From: Bacteroidaceae bacterium
GTDB taxonomy: Bacteria > Bacteroidota > Bacteroidia > Bacteroidales > Bacteroidaceae
Assembly (NCBI GenBank): GCA_017464345.1
Contig: JAFUAH010000022.1
Location: 62,001 to 126,000, forward strand
DNA length: 64,000 nt
Direction: 5' to 3'
Part shown: piece after piece, positions 50,142 to 58,967 of the stretch
Numbering within the stretch: position 1 is the stretch's first letter
How the letters are laid out: each line of letters opens with the position of its first letter
Program-made: the position numbers and the translations under genes
The notes under the pieces: generated by a model
Told to the model about the DNA's origin: nothing
Database searches by the model: none
What the model saw: only the letters and a program-made list of their open reading frames with translations

Positions 50142-50510
50142 CTAAATTGTGCTTTTTAATAATTCCGTGTAATCACACCACTTAAACCTCTTCCGCGTAT
50201 CTTCCGGCATTTCCTTGATTATGAAGATGGCCCTGCGCTCAAATCCAAGTTCGATGCCCATTTCAATTCTGCCTCCGTAAAGGTTGTCGCCATCACACAG
50301 ACAGACATCTTCACCATTAGTAACCCATACGCGAAAACACGAATGCTTTGGAGGCTCACAAAGTGGATGCCAGATGCCGCGTTCCTTGGCATTGTAGCCT
50401 TTGAGGAAAGTAGTTATCACATCCTCTTTAGAGTAGGTCGCATTCGCGCAGTTATCAGCCAGAAGTGATGCCTTGAATGTCTCCAATGCTTGCTGTTGTC
50501 TCTCGTTCAT
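50142..50510 (-). CDS. Hypothetical phage protein (DUF551-like?)
   Basis: 122 aa. GIWHPLCEPPKHSCFRVWVTNGEDVCLCDGDN recalls the DUF551 pattern of tryptophan and Cys-rich strands; the flanks do not match firmly. Early gene. Confidence 0.45.
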   Translation of the reverse strand: MNERQQQALETFKASLLADNCANATYSKEDVITTFLKGYNAKERGIWHPLCEPPKHSCFRVWVTNGEDVCLCDGDNLYGGRIEMGIELGFERRAIFIIKEMPEDTRKRFKWCDYTELLKSTI

Positions 50511-50513
50511 GGC

Positions 50514-50732
50514 TCATTCGTCTTTTGGCTCTGGCACATACTTAACAACGCAATAACTTGATGCAGCGAAGTTGGCAACAATGATGGCAGTCACAAGGAG
50601 GCTTCCGCTAACAGCGAAGCCCATAAATGACAAACTCCACCAGAATGTGATTAACTTCTGCTTGATGGTCATGCCATCATACCCTGTTTGGCTTTTGATG
50701 AGTTGCCACAACTCTTTGATTTCCGATTTCAT
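50514..50732 (-). CDS. Small membrane protein
   Basis: 72 aa with one or two hydrophobic segments (LITFWWSLSFMGFAVSGSLLVTAIIVANFA). ATG 50732 with AAGAGCAATG. Early gene; exclusion or membrane role is possible. Confidence 0.55.
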   Translation of the reverse strand: MKSEIKELWQLIKSQTGYDGMTIKQKLITFWWSLSFMGFAVSGSLLVTAIIVANFAASSYCVVKYVPEPKDE

Positions 50733-50763
50733 TGCTCTTAACTTTAGGTGTTGATTCTTGATT

Positions 50764-51030
50764 TCATTGCTCTTGGTGCTTCCCTAACAAGCCGACATTA
50801 AATGATGTTTCGCCATATTTGATGATATAGGGTTGCTCTTGTTCCCATATCTGGGCCAGAGTTAGATTAAGCCCAAACGATTCTTTAGTCTCAACCAGAC
50901 TATTCAGAATCTCAACGGCTCTTTGCGTGCTACATTTGAGCCGTTTTTGGATGGCTTTTTTAACTTTTCGCCCTTCCTTTGTTAAAAAAACGACATTTTG
51001 CGACATTTTTTTGCTCGGTTTTGTGTGCAT
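50764..51030 (-). CDS. Hypothetical early protein
   Basis: 88 aa from ATG 51030; the ATG at 51081 lies upstream of the likely transcript start (-7 at 51086-51079). Basic helical start, then KKAIQKRLKCSTQRAVEILNSL. Its stop TGA overlaps another AAGAGCAATG that would start a 7-aa leader peptide. Not recognised. Confidence 0.5.
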   Translation of the reverse strand: MHTKPSKKMSQNVVFLTKEGRKVKKAIQKRLKCSTQRAVEILNSLVETKESFGLNLTLAQIWEQEQPYIIKYGETSFNVGLLGKHQEQ

Positions 51031-51078
51031 TGACAGATTTTTCACTACCTTTGCATTGTGATACTTAATAACTCTTTG

Positions 51079-51129
51079 CAAAGGTACAAAAAATAATTTA
51101 GATTAGACGAAGATAATCTAAATTATTTT
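51079..51129. promoter_or_regulatory. Right early promoter with 16-bp perfect inverted-repeat operator
   Basis: -7 TACCTTTG (51086-51079) on the minus strand; arms 51090-51105 and 51114-51129 are perfect 16-base complements with an 8-base centre (core AATAATTTAGATTA). Shares ~28 bases with 47419-47446, so both early promoters probably answer to one repressor. Confidence 0.75.
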
Positions 51130-51300
51130 CCCTCTGTTTAGATTATTTAACACATCGCTCTGTGAAATCGTAAATACCTGTACGAATAAGTGGATGGTAA
51201 TGTCTGGGTGCGAAAAGCCACAAAAACCGCAAATGCACCGCAAACAACTGACAAAAACATTCGCAAATCGTTGAAAATAAATAACTTAAATAGGAGATAA
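51130..51300. other. Prophage right end, no gene
   Basis: Between the early promoter and the attachment site. No gene seen. Three CGCAAA repeats near 51,225-51,270 could be integrase arm sites. Confidence 0.4.
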
Positions 51301-51363
51301 CGCACGCCTGGAAAGCGTGTAACCGTCCAAAGCGGTTCCGGGGTTCGAATCCCCGTCTCTCCG
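51301..51363 (+). other. Right attachment site: 3' part of tRNA-Ser(GGA)
   Basis: Anticodon arm CACGC-CTGGAAA-GCGTG (GGA), variable arm AACCG/CGGTT, T arm CGGGG/CCCCG with TTCGAAT and acceptor 3' strand TCTCTCC then G at 51363. The D arm and proper 5' acceptor are missing; upstream GGAGATA mimics the latter with one mismatch. Expected if a phage copy rebuilds the intact tRNA at the left end, outside the window. Confidence 0.75.
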
Positions 51364-51402
51364 CAGAAAATTATAAATTAATTAACTTAAAATCAAAAAA
51401 CA

Positions 51403-52242
51403 ATGAAAAAGTTATTTGCAATTGTTGCACTGGTTGCTGCTTGTTCTTTCGCTGCAACTTCTAACGTAATGGCACAGGAAGAGGCTGAAGAGGCTGCTGC
51501 CACAGAACAGGTAGACACCGCTGCCGTAGACACCACCGTTGCAGCCGAGGCTCCCGAAGCTGCAACCGAAACCATCGCCGAGGCTCCCAAAGAAAGCCTC
51601 CACAAGACGCTGAAGACGAAGTACATCGAGGGTAGTGCAGACTTTATGTCGCTGGTAGCCCTGGCTCTGGTGCTGGGTCTGGCTTTCTGCATCGAGCGCG
51701 TCATCTATCTGACCTTGGCTCAGGTGAATACCCGCAAATTCATGGCTGACCTGGCCGACCTCGTGGCTAAGGACAAAGTGACCGAAGCTCTGGCACTCTG
51801 CGACGCTACCCGTGGTCCCGTGGCCCGTGTTTCCAGCAAGGCTTTGGCTTGTCTGAATAGTACTGACCAGAACGATATTGCCACCATTGAGCGCTCCATC
51901 AACGCTGAGGCTGAAATTCAGGGCACATACCTGGAAGAGCACTGCTCTTGGATTACCTTCTTCATCGCATCTGCTCCCTCTCTCGGATTCTTGGGTACGG
52001 TGATCGGTATGGTTATGGCCTTCGATAACATCGAGAAGGTCGGTGATATCTCTCCCACTGCTGTGGCCGGCGGTATGAAGGTGGCCCTGATTACCACTAT
52101 CTTCGGTATCATCGTGGCCCTCATCCTGCAGCTCTTCTACAACTTCATTCTGGGCAGCATCGAAGGTCTGACCGCCAATATGGAGGAGTCCGCTCAGGAA
52201 CTCCTGACCATGTGCGTGAAGTCGCCCAAGTGCAAGAAGTAA
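51403..52242 (+). CDS. exbB: MotA/TolQ/ExbB proton channel protein
   Basis: 279 aa. Signal-like N-terminus with an Ala/Glu/Thr linker, then three membrane helices; FIASAPSLGFLGTVIGMVMAFDNI and AVAGGMKVALITTIFGIIVALILQLFYNF are the hallmark channel segments of TolQ/ExbB. Inner-membrane proton channel energising TonB or an outer-membrane machine. Operon with a four-helix membrane protein and two ExbD genes. Confidence 0.9.
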   Translation: MKKLFAIVALVAACSFAATSNVMAQEEAEEAAATEQVDTAAVDTTVAAEAPEAATETIAEAPKESLHKTLKTKYIEGSADFMSLVALALVLGLAFCIERVIYLTLAQVNTRKFMADLADLVAKDKVTEALALCDATRGPVARVSSKALACLNSTDQNDIATIERSINAEAEIQGTYLEEHCSWITFFIASAPSLGFLGTVIGMVMAFDNIEKVGDISPTAVAGGMKVALITTIFGIIVALILQLFYNFILGSIEGLTANMEESAQELLTMCVKSPKCKK

Positions 52243-52286
52243 TCTAAAGTATACTTATCCACTCATCTAATTAAGGAGAGAGTATC

Positions 52287-52796
52287 ATGAAAATAGAGAA
52301 AATTTCAAATTACGTTCTATACGCCATCTGTGCAGTCACTGTGCTGTTGTTCTTGCTGTTCTTTAGTTGGGGCTTTGACAACATCGACCCAGAAATCAGT
52401 GCAGACAAGATAGCGCCTAAGATGACCTCCACATTGTTGTGGTTCATGTATCTGCTGGGCGCAGCCATGTGCTGTCTCATGGTGTGGAGTCTCTTCCAGA
52501 ATTCACGTAACTCTGGCGGAGGCAACGAACTTGCCATTAAAGGTGTGCCTGGTTCTAAGATAACCATCTGCACGGTCGTGACAACACTGCTCGTCTTCGG
52601 AATAGGCTATGCCGTAAACTTTGCAATGGGCGAAGAGCCTGTATTGGCTAAGGACGGTAAGGTGCTGGCTACGGCTGGCTGGGTTGTCGTAACTGATGCT
52701 TTCATGGTTGCTATCTATGCCCTGTCTGTTATCTCAGTCATTGCAGTCGTCGTGGCTGCTACGGGCATCATGACCAATGCCAATATGAAGAAGTAA
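52287..52796 (+). CDS. Four-helix membrane protein of the ExbB/ExbD operon
   Basis: 169 aa, four hydrophobic segments (about residues 8-30, 50-72, 92-115, 133-160). Not recognised as a named family, but the position between ExbB and ExbD genes is conserved in Bacteroidales as far as I recall. Possibly a scaffold of the complex. Confidence 0.75.
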   Translation: MKIEKISNYVLYAICAVTVLLFLLFFSWGFDNIDPEISADKIAPKMTSTLLWFMYLLGAAMCCLMVWSLFQNSRNSGGGNELAIKGVPGSKITICTVVTTLLVFGIGYAVNFAMGEEPVLAKDGKVLATAGWVVVTDAFMVAIYALSVISVIAVVVAATGIMTNANMKK

Positions 52797-52820
52797 AACC
52801 ATTAAACCCAAGCGAGAGAT

Positions 52821-53420
52821 ATGGCTAAGAAAAAAAGGAAAGTACCAGGCCTGAACGCAAGTTCGACTGCGGACATCTCCTTCATTCTGCTCATCTTCTT
52901 CCTTATCACCACCTCCATGGATTCTGACTCTGGTCTGGCACGTCGCCTGCCACAGCCCCCTGAAAATGAGGAAGTGAAACAGGAGTTGAAAATTAAGGAG
53001 CGCAACCTGATGGAAGTCCGCCTCAACGCTGCGGGATTCTTGTGGGTGAAGGACGGAATTGCCAATGGCTACGTGGATATCAGCGAACTGCGCGAGCGTG
53101 CCAAGACGTTCATAAAGAACGAGCAGAACCTGTCCAACCTGCCTGAGAAGCATACCATCAATATTAACTTGTTGGGGCCGTGTACCTTGACGGACAAACA
53201 CGTTATCTCGGTGCAGACCGACCGTGGAACACCATACGAAATGTATTTTATGGTGCAAAACGAATTGGTAGCAGCCTACAACGAACTGCGTGACGAGAAA
53301 GCTAAGGAAAAGTTCGGACGCCTCTATGAGGGCTTGACCGACGAACAGAAAGTAGCTATCCGTACCTATTATCCTCAGAAGATTTCCGAGGCTGAACCTA
53401 AAAACTATGGAGGGAACTAA
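52821..53420 (+). CDS. exbD: ExbD/TolR biopolymer transport protein
   Basis: 199 aa. Lys-rich cytoplasmic start (AKKKRKVPGLNASSTADISFILLIFFLITTSM) with the Asp in the single membrane helix that carries protons, then a periplasmic domain. Larger than usual ExbD. Two bases before a second ExbD gene. Confidence 0.9.
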   Translation: MAKKKRKVPGLNASSTADISFILLIFFLITTSMDSDSGLARRLPQPPENEEVKQELKIKERNLMEVRLNAAGFLWVKDGIANGYVDISELRERAKTFIKNEQNLSNLPEKHTININLLGPCTLTDKHVISVQTDRGTPYEMYFMVQNELVAAYNELRDEKAKEKFGRLYEGLTDEQKVAIRTYYPQKISEAEPKNYGGN

Positions 53421-53422
53421 CT

Positions 53423-53875
53423 ATGGCTAAGAAAAAAGGTAGTCGCGAGATGCCGGAGTTGAACACCTCATCTCTGCCCGACTTGATTTTTACAGTATTG
53501 TTCTTTTTCATGATGGTGACCACCATGCGTGAGGTGACCTTGAAGGTTAAGTTCACTACACCTGCAGGTACGGAACTCGAGAAGTTGGAAAAGAAAAACG
53601 CGGTGTCGTTTATCTACGTGGGTCCTCCTCAGGACAATCTGCGTGCACAGTTCGGTAGTTCCACGCGCATTCAGCTGAACGACCGCTTTGCGGATGCCAG
53701 TGAAGTAATGGACTTCGTCTACCAGGAGCGTCAGTCGATGCAAGACCAGACGGCTCAGGTGATATCCATCAAGGCTGACCGCAAGACACAGATGGGCTAC
53801 ATCACTGACATCAAGGAGGTGCTGCGTAAGTCCTATGCCCTGAAGGTAAACTACTCTGCCACGAAGAGAAAGTGA
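53423..53875 (+). CDS. exbD: ExbD/TolR biopolymer transport protein
   Basis: 150 aa. KKKGSREMPELNTSSLPDLIFTVLFFFMMVTTM holds the conserved Asp and membrane helix; periplasmic domain follows. Paired with the previous gene, typical for Bacteroidales where two ExbD paralogues work with one ExbB. Confidence 0.9.
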   Translation: MAKKKGSREMPELNTSSLPDLIFTVLFFFMMVTTMREVTLKVKFTTPAGTELEKLEKKNAVSFIYVGPPQDNLRAQFGSSTRIQLNDRFADASEVMDFVYQERQSMQDQTAQVISIKADRKTQMGYITDIKEVLRKSYALKVNYSATKRK

Positions 53876-53899
53876 GGATATAAGTTAAACAATATGGTT

Positions 53900-53936
53900 G
53901 AAGGCTGAGTTTGGCTTTATGCCAGGCTCAGCCTTC
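53900..53936 (+). terminator. Terminator of the exb operon
   Basis: GAAGGCTGAG ... CTCAGCCTTC stem with a 17-base loop, followed by TAATTTG. Between the exbD stop and the regulator gene. Confidence 0.7.
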
Positions 53937-53959
53937 TAATTTGAAACAACATACACACT

Positions 53960-54424
53960 ATGCAAGCATTAGATGAACTGGATGAGAAGATTCTGAACAT
54001 GATCGCTAATGATGCCCGCATTCCCTTTTTGGAGGTGGCACGCAAGTGCAACGTCTCTGGGGCTGCTATCCATCAGCGTATACAGAAACTTCAGCAAATG
54101 GGGGTGATAAAAGGGTCGCAGTATTGTTTTGATCCGGCGATGGTGGGGAATGGCACGTGTGCCTTTGTCGGTCTCTTGCTGAAAGATCCCTCAGATTCGG
54201 ACCGAGTGGTGGAGGAACTCAAAAATGTGCCTGAAGTGGTGGAATGCCACTATACAACAGGCGACTATGACCTCTTTGTCAAGCTCTATGCCCATGACAA
54301 TGCACACTTGCTGAGCTTGATACATGATAAATTGCAACGCATTGGCATTCAGCGCAGTGAGACTATGGTCTCCTTCCATGAGCCGATAAACCGTCAAATG
54401 CCTATCTGCACACAGCATGATTAG
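53960..54424 (+). CDS. Lrp/AsnC family transcription regulator
   Basis: 154 aa. N-terminal HTH (ILNMIANDARIPFLEVARKCNVSGAAIHQRIQKLQQMGVIKGS) and a C-terminal ligand-binding RAM domain. Overlaps folA by eight bases. Typically senses amino acids and controls their metabolism. Confidence 0.92.
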   Translation: MQALDELDEKILNMIANDARIPFLEVARKCNVSGAAIHQRIQKLQQMGVIKGSQYCFDPAMVGNGTCAFVGLLLKDPSDSDRVVEELKNVPEVVECHYTTGDYDLFVKLYAHDNAHLLSLIHDKLQRIGIQRSETMVSFHEPINRQMPICTQHD

Positions 54425-54896
54425 CTTGATAGCAGCTGTCGCAAATAACCGTGCAATCGGTCTGGACAATAAACTTCTCTATTGGTTGCCCAATGATTTG
54501 CGCCGGTTCAAGGCGCTGACCACCGGCCATACCATAATCATGGGGCGACGTACGTTTGACTCTTTGCCTAAGGGAGCATTGCCTAATCGACGGAATATCG
54601 TATTATCACGACAAGGGTTGCAGATTCCCGGGGTCGAAACCTTTCCTTCACTGGAAGCGGCTCTTGTTGCATGCAGGTCAGATGAGCAGATTTTTGTTAT
54701 TGGCGGAACTAGTGTCTATGAGCAAGCTCTCCCGGTGGCAGACCGCCTTTGCCTGACTGAAATATGTGATACGCCAGACCAGGCCGACGCCTTCTTTCCG
54801 GACTACTCCGACTGGGTCGTAGAGCGCGAAGAATGGCATGAAGCAGATGAGCGTCACCCTTACCGATACAGATTTGTAGATTACATACGCCCATGA
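54417..54896 (+). CDS. folA: Dihydrofolate reductase
   Basis: 159 aa. [31 protein letters not shown] with the catalytic Asp in [16 protein letters not shown] and [12 protein letters not shown] are DHFR signatures. Reduces dihydrofolate to tetrahydrofolate. Overlaps thyA by four bases, the standard pairing because ThyA produces dihydrofolate. Confidence 0.95.
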   Translation: MISLIAAVANNRAIGLDNKLLYWLPNDLRRFKALTTGHTIIMGRRTFDSLPKGALPNRRNIVLSRQGLQIPGVETFPSLEAALVACRSDEQIFVIGGTSVYEQALPVADRLCLTEICDTPDQADAFFPDYSDWVVEREEWHEADERHPYRYRFVDYIRP

Positions 54897-55690
54897 AACA
54901 ATACCTCAATCTCCTGCAACGCATCCTTGATGAAGGGGTGGAGAAGAGCGACCGGACAGGGACTGGCACGCTGAGTGTCTTTGGCCATCAAATGCGTTTC
55001 GACCTGGAACGGGGGTTCCCACTGGTCACTACGAAGAAGGTACATCTCAAGAGTATTATTTATGAACTTCTCTGGTTCCTCCGAGGTGATACCAATGTAC
55101 GCTATCTGCAGGACAATGGCGTGCGTATCTGGAACGAATGGGCCGACCCCACAACAGGAGACCTCGGTCACATCTATGGTTATCAGTGGCGCTCGTGGCC
55201 AACCTACGACGGTGGTTTCATTGACCAAATCCAACAGGCTGTGGACGACATTCGGAATAATCCAGACTCGCGCCGTATTATTGTTTCAGCCTGGAATGTG
55301 GCCGACCTCGAACGCATGAATTTGCCTCCTTGTCATGCCTTTTTTCAATTCTATGTGGCCAATGGCCGTCTCTCGCTACAACTCTATCAGCGTAGCGCCG
55401 ACATGTTCCTGGGAGTCCCTTTCAACATCGCCTCGTATGCCCTGCTTTGCATGATGATGGCCCAAGTGTGTAGGCTTAGGCCAGGAGAATTCATTCATAC
55501 GACAGGCGACACCCACATCTATACCAACCATTTGGAGCAAGTGCGCCTGCAACTCACTCGGGAACCTCGCCCCTTGCCACGCATGGTCATCAATCCCGAC
55601 GTGAAGAGTATTTTTGAATTCCAGTATGAGGACTTCCGACTCGAAGGATATGATCCATGGCCTGCAATAAAAGGAACCGTCTCAGTATAA
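54893..55690 (+). CDS. thyA: Thymidylate synthase
   Basis: 265 aa, full length. [12 protein letters not shown] holds the catalytic Cys, with [19 protein letters not shown] and [29 protein letters not shown] at the start. Makes dTMP from dUMP. Followed by a G/C-rich repeat. Confidence 0.97.
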   Translation: MKQYLNLLQRILDEGVEKSDRTGTGTLSVFGHQMRFDLERGFPLVTTKKVHLKSIIYELLWFLRGDTNVRYLQDNGVRIWNEWADPTTGDLGHIYGYQWRSWPTYDGGFIDQIQQAVDDIRNNPDSRRIIVSAWNVADLERMNLPPCHAFFQFYVANGRLSLQLYQRSADMFLGVPFNIASYALLCMMMAQVCRLRPGEFIHTTGDTHIYTNHLEQVRLQLTREPRPLPRMVINPDVKSIFEFQYEDFRLEGYDPWPAIKGTVSV

Positions 55691-55822
55691 CTCCCCCTCC
55701 CCAATCCCTCCCCCGGGAGGAGGACGTATATGCTGTCATTAAGGTAGAACTTAGGTGAAAAGTAAAAATATTCCAACGGCAAAAGAAACTACTCCCCTTC
55801 CTCTGGAGGGACAAGGGGGTGG
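55690..55822. repeat. G/C-rich inverted repeat pair between thyA and the rsmF-like gene
   Basis: Two copies of a CTCCCC...GGGAGG-like element, at ~55690-55728 and ~55792-55822. The second is inside the 5' end of the methyltransferase ORF. Reminiscent of the palindromic repeats scattered in Prevotella genomes. Confidence 0.5.
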
Positions 55823-57104
55823 GGGCAATTTACCTTCCGATTTTATTGCGCTGATGCGCTCCCACTTGGGTGACGGCCAGGCCGAGGCTCTTTTCCGTGG
55901 CTTGCAGGAACCACCTACTGTGGCTGTGCGTTTCAACCGCTGCAAATTAGACTATCTGAAAGAGACGCGAGGCCTAGCGCTCTCTCCCTCGCTTTGCGAT
56001 GCAGTTCCCTGGTGCCCTGATGCCTACTATTTGCCGGAGCGTTATGCATTTACCTTTGACCCCCTGTTTCATGCCGGAGTCTATTATGTGCAGGATGCCT
56101 CGTCGATGTATTTGGCAGAAGTGCTACGGAAATACTTGCCCTTGCAGACAGGATGTCAGCCACTGCCGACAAGTATCAAGCGGATGGATTCTCAGTGCCC
56201 ACTAATGGCGCTCGACCTCTGTGCGGCACCGGGTGGTAAGAGCACTCTGTTGGCCACCCATCTGCCCAAGGGCAGTCTGTTGGTATCCAACGAGCCCCTT
56301 CACAAACGTGCACAGGTGCTGGCCGAGAATCTACAGAAGTGGTGCCGACCGATACGCTCTGGCGGCTCTGCTACCACTGCTGCGGATGTCCTCGTCACAC
56401 AGGAGTATCCACAGGCTTTCAGTCATCTTCGTGAGACCTTCGATTTGCTCCTGGCAGATGTGCCCTGTTCGGGCGAAGGCATGTTCCGAAAAGACGAACA
56501 GGCAGTCTGCGAGTGGAGTCTCGGCAATGTCCGCCAATGTGCGGAGCGTCAGCGTGAGATTCTACAGGCCATTCTTCCGACACTGAAACCCGGTGGGCTG
56601 CTCATCTACAGCACTTGTACATTCAATCGGTGGGAAGACGAGGAACAAGTTCAGTGGCTACAAGCGACATTCGGACTCCGCCTTCTCGAGGAACGCCATT
56701 TCTTTCCGGGGCGTGACCGTGGTGAAGGACTCTATATGTCTGTCCTGCAGGTTCCGGGAGACTGTCTTTTCGGTGACGTGTCGGAGGTGCATGCATTGAA
56801 ACGAAAGGTGTTTCGTACGCTCCATGTAATGGCAGATGCTACGGACGCTACACCTTACCTTGACGAACGGACAGCCCAACCCCTTCCTCAACTAGAGCTC
56901 TCGTACATCGATGCTATAGCCTATCTGAGGCACGAGGGCCTCCACCTTTCTGCTCCGCGCGGCATCCTTGTCGTCACCTATGAAGGGTTGCCTCTGGGGC
57001 TGGCCAAGGGTGTCGGCAACCGCCTGAACAATCTCTATCCTTCCGAGTGGCGCATACGTACGACGTATAGTCCAGCCGACTCCCTCCCTCCTTTTTTCGT
57101 ATGA
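55755..57104 (+). CDS. RsmF/NSUN-type rRNA cytosine-C5 methyltransferase
   Basis: 449 aa. LDLCAAPGGKSTLLA (SAM), DVPCSGEGMFRKDE and YSTCTFN (two catalytic Cys) are family marks; C-terminal RNA-binding domain follows. N-terminal residues ~10-25 come from the repeat in the DNA, but LPSDFIALMRSHLG after it matches the family start, so the frame is kept; an alternative ATG is at 55852. Confidence 0.9.
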   Translation: MKSKNIPTAKETTPLPLEGQGGGGNLPSDFIALMRSHLGDGQAEALFRGLQEPPTVAVRFNRCKLDYLKETRGLALSPSLCDAVPWCPDAYYLPERYAFTFDPLFHAGVYYVQDASSMYLAEVLRKYLPLQTGCQPLPTSIKRMDSQCPLMALDLCAAPGGKSTLLATHLPKGSLLVSNEPLHKRAQVLAENLQKWCRPIRSGGSATTAADVLVTQEYPQAFSHLRETFDLLLADVPCSGEGMFRKDEQAVCEWSLGNVRQCAERQREILQAILPTLKPGGLLIYSTCTFNRWEDEEQVQWLQATFGLRLLEERHFFPGRDRGEGLYMSVLQVPGDCLFGDVSEVHALKRKVFRTLHVMADATDATPYLDERTAQPLPQLELSYIDAIAYLRHEGLHLSAPRGILVVTYEGLPLGLAKGVGNRLNNLYPSEWRIRTTYSPADSLPPFFV

Positions 57105-57229
57105 CGTAGTCGTGACTGGCATGACTACCGACAAAGGCAGGGTACAAGCAATGGTCTCCAAACATTATATCTTCGGGGTGTTTTCTTTCGTTTTTTAGTA
57201 AGACAGGCTTATATGTCAAGATTTTTATA

Positions 57230-57237
57230 TATCTTTG
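57230..57237 (+). promoter_or_regulatory. Probable promoter of the YidE-like gene
   Basis: TATCTTTG fits the -7 consensus, 27 bases before the start; the -33 element is weak. Confidence 0.5.
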
Positions 57238-57263
57238 CATCGTAATTAACGTAATTTGTACTT

Positions 57264-58967
57264 ATGGACTGGTTAATCAATCTCTTCACGGACTCAGACT
57301 CCGTTGCCCACATCGTGCTGCTGTATGCGCTGGTGATAAGTGTGGGCATAGCGCTTGGGCGTATCAAAATATTTGGAATTTCGCTTGGCGTGACGTTTGT
57401 CCTTTTTGCCGGCATCTTGGCTGGCCATCTGGGCATGACGGGGACAACTAACATCCTGACCTACATTCAGGACTTCGGCCTTATCCTGTTTGTCTACTGC
57501 ATTGGTCTACAAGTGGGCCCAGGCTTCTTCGAGAGCCTGCGCGACGTGGGCATCAAAATGAATCTGATGGCCGTCAGCATCATTCTTCTGAACGTTGCCT
57601 GTTGCATCGGGCTGTATTTCTTGATTTTCCATAAAGGAGGCCCTATCGCGGGTGAGAATGCCCACAATTTGGCTATGATGGTAGGGGTGCTGTGCGGTGC
57701 TATCACGAACACACCGGGTCTGGGTGCTGCCAATGAAGCTTGTGCAACGGTCTTCGGTGCCGACGCTCCCCCCATAGCCAACGGTTATGCCTGTGCCTAT
57801 CCCTTGGGCGTGGTGGGCATCATCTTGGCTACCATCGCCATCCGCCTGATTTGCAATGTGAAATTGCAAAAGGAACAAGAACAGTTGGAACAGGAGCGTG
57901 CCGAGAATCCCCATGCCAAGCCCCATAAAATGACCCTTGAGGTGATGAACCGCGCACTGGACGGCCGCACGTTGTTACAGGTAAGCCAGTTTCTAGGTCG
58001 TGACTTCGTCGTCTCGCGCATATTGCACGAGGGACATGTCTCCATCCCCAATCGCGATACTATCCTCCACGCTGGTGACAAGATGTACATCGTCTGCGCC
58101 GAGGATGCTGCAGAGGCCATCACGGCCTTCATCGGCGAAAAAACCGAAGTAGAATGGGAGGAGCAGGACGTCCCACTGGTGTCGAAGCATATCCTCGTTA
58201 CACAGCCCAGTATGAATGGCAAAACGTTCGGTTCACTGCATTTCAGCTCGGTGTTCGGTGTAAATGTCACACGCATTCGCCGTAATGGCATGAACCTTTA
58301 TGCCGACCGTAACCTGCGCATGCAGGTGGGCGATAAAATTGTAGTCGTCGGTCCTGAGGATGCAGTGGATCGCGTGGCGCAAATGATGGGCAACTCGGTG
58401 AAGAGTCTCGACCATCCCAATCTTTCTACCATCTTTGTGGGTATATTGGTGGGTATCGTTTTGGGCATGATGCCCATTGCCCTGCCGGGTATTCCCACAC
58501 CCGTCAAACTGGGTCTGGCCGGAGGTCCCTTGATTGTGGCTATTTTGGTAGGTCGTTTCGGCTATCGGGCCCATCTGGTGGCCTACACTACCACAAGTGC
58601 CAATCTGATGTTGCGTGAGATAGGTCTTGTTTTGTTCTTGGCCAGTGTGGGCATTAAAGCAGGTGCTTCCTTCTGGGACACTGTGGTGGCTGGCGATGGA
58701 CTGAACTACGTCTGGTGCGGCTTTCTGATTACGGTGCTGCCCATCCTTATCGTGGGTACGGTGGCCCGACTGAAGTACAAACTGAACTACTTCACCCTGA
58801 TGGGACTGATTGCGGGCAGTACTACAGACCCTCCAGCTTTGGCATATGCCAACCAGACAGCCAATAACGATGCTCCGGCTGTGGGCTATTCCACAGTTTA
58901 TCCGCTGAGCATGTTCTTGCGCATCCTGACAGCCCAACTTATCATCTTGCTGCTATGCGCCGCTTGA
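57264..58967 (+). CDS. YidE/AspT-type transporter with two TrkA-C domains
   Basis: 567 aa. About ten membrane segments in two halves (first at 5-200, second from ~390) with two soluble TrkA-C domains between ([31 protein letters not shown]). ALAYANQ and [10 protein letters not shown] are family motifs. Function unsure: exporter of organic anions, or antiporter, gated by nucleotides. Overlaps the next gene by 13 bases. Confidence 0.88.
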   Translation: MDWLINLFTDSDSVAHIVLLYALVISVGIALGRIKIFGISLGVTFVLFAGILAGHLGMTGTTNILTYIQDFGLILFVYCIGLQVGPGFFESLRDVGIKMNLMAVSIILLNVACCIGLYFLIFHKGGPIAGENAHNLAMMVGVLCGAITNTPGLGAANEACATVFGADAPPIANGYACAYPLGVVGIILATIAIRLICNVKLQKEQEQLEQERAENPHAKPHKMTLEVMNRALDGRTLLQVSQFLGRDFVVSRILHEGHVSIPNRDTILHAGDKMYIVCAEDAAEAITAFIGEKTEVEWEEQDVPLVSKHILVTQPSMNGKTFGSLHFSSVFGVNVTRIRRNGMNLYADRNLRMQVGDKIVVVGPEDAVDRVAQMMGNSVKSLDHPNLSTIFVGILVGIVLGMMPIALPGIPTPVKLGLAGGPLIVAILVGRFGYRAHLVAYTTTSANLMLREIGLVLFLASVGIKAGASFWDTVVAGDGLNYVWCGFLITVLPILIVGTVARLKYKLNYFTLMGLIAGSTTDPPALAYANQTANNDAPAVGYSTVYPLSMFLRILTAQLIILLLCAA

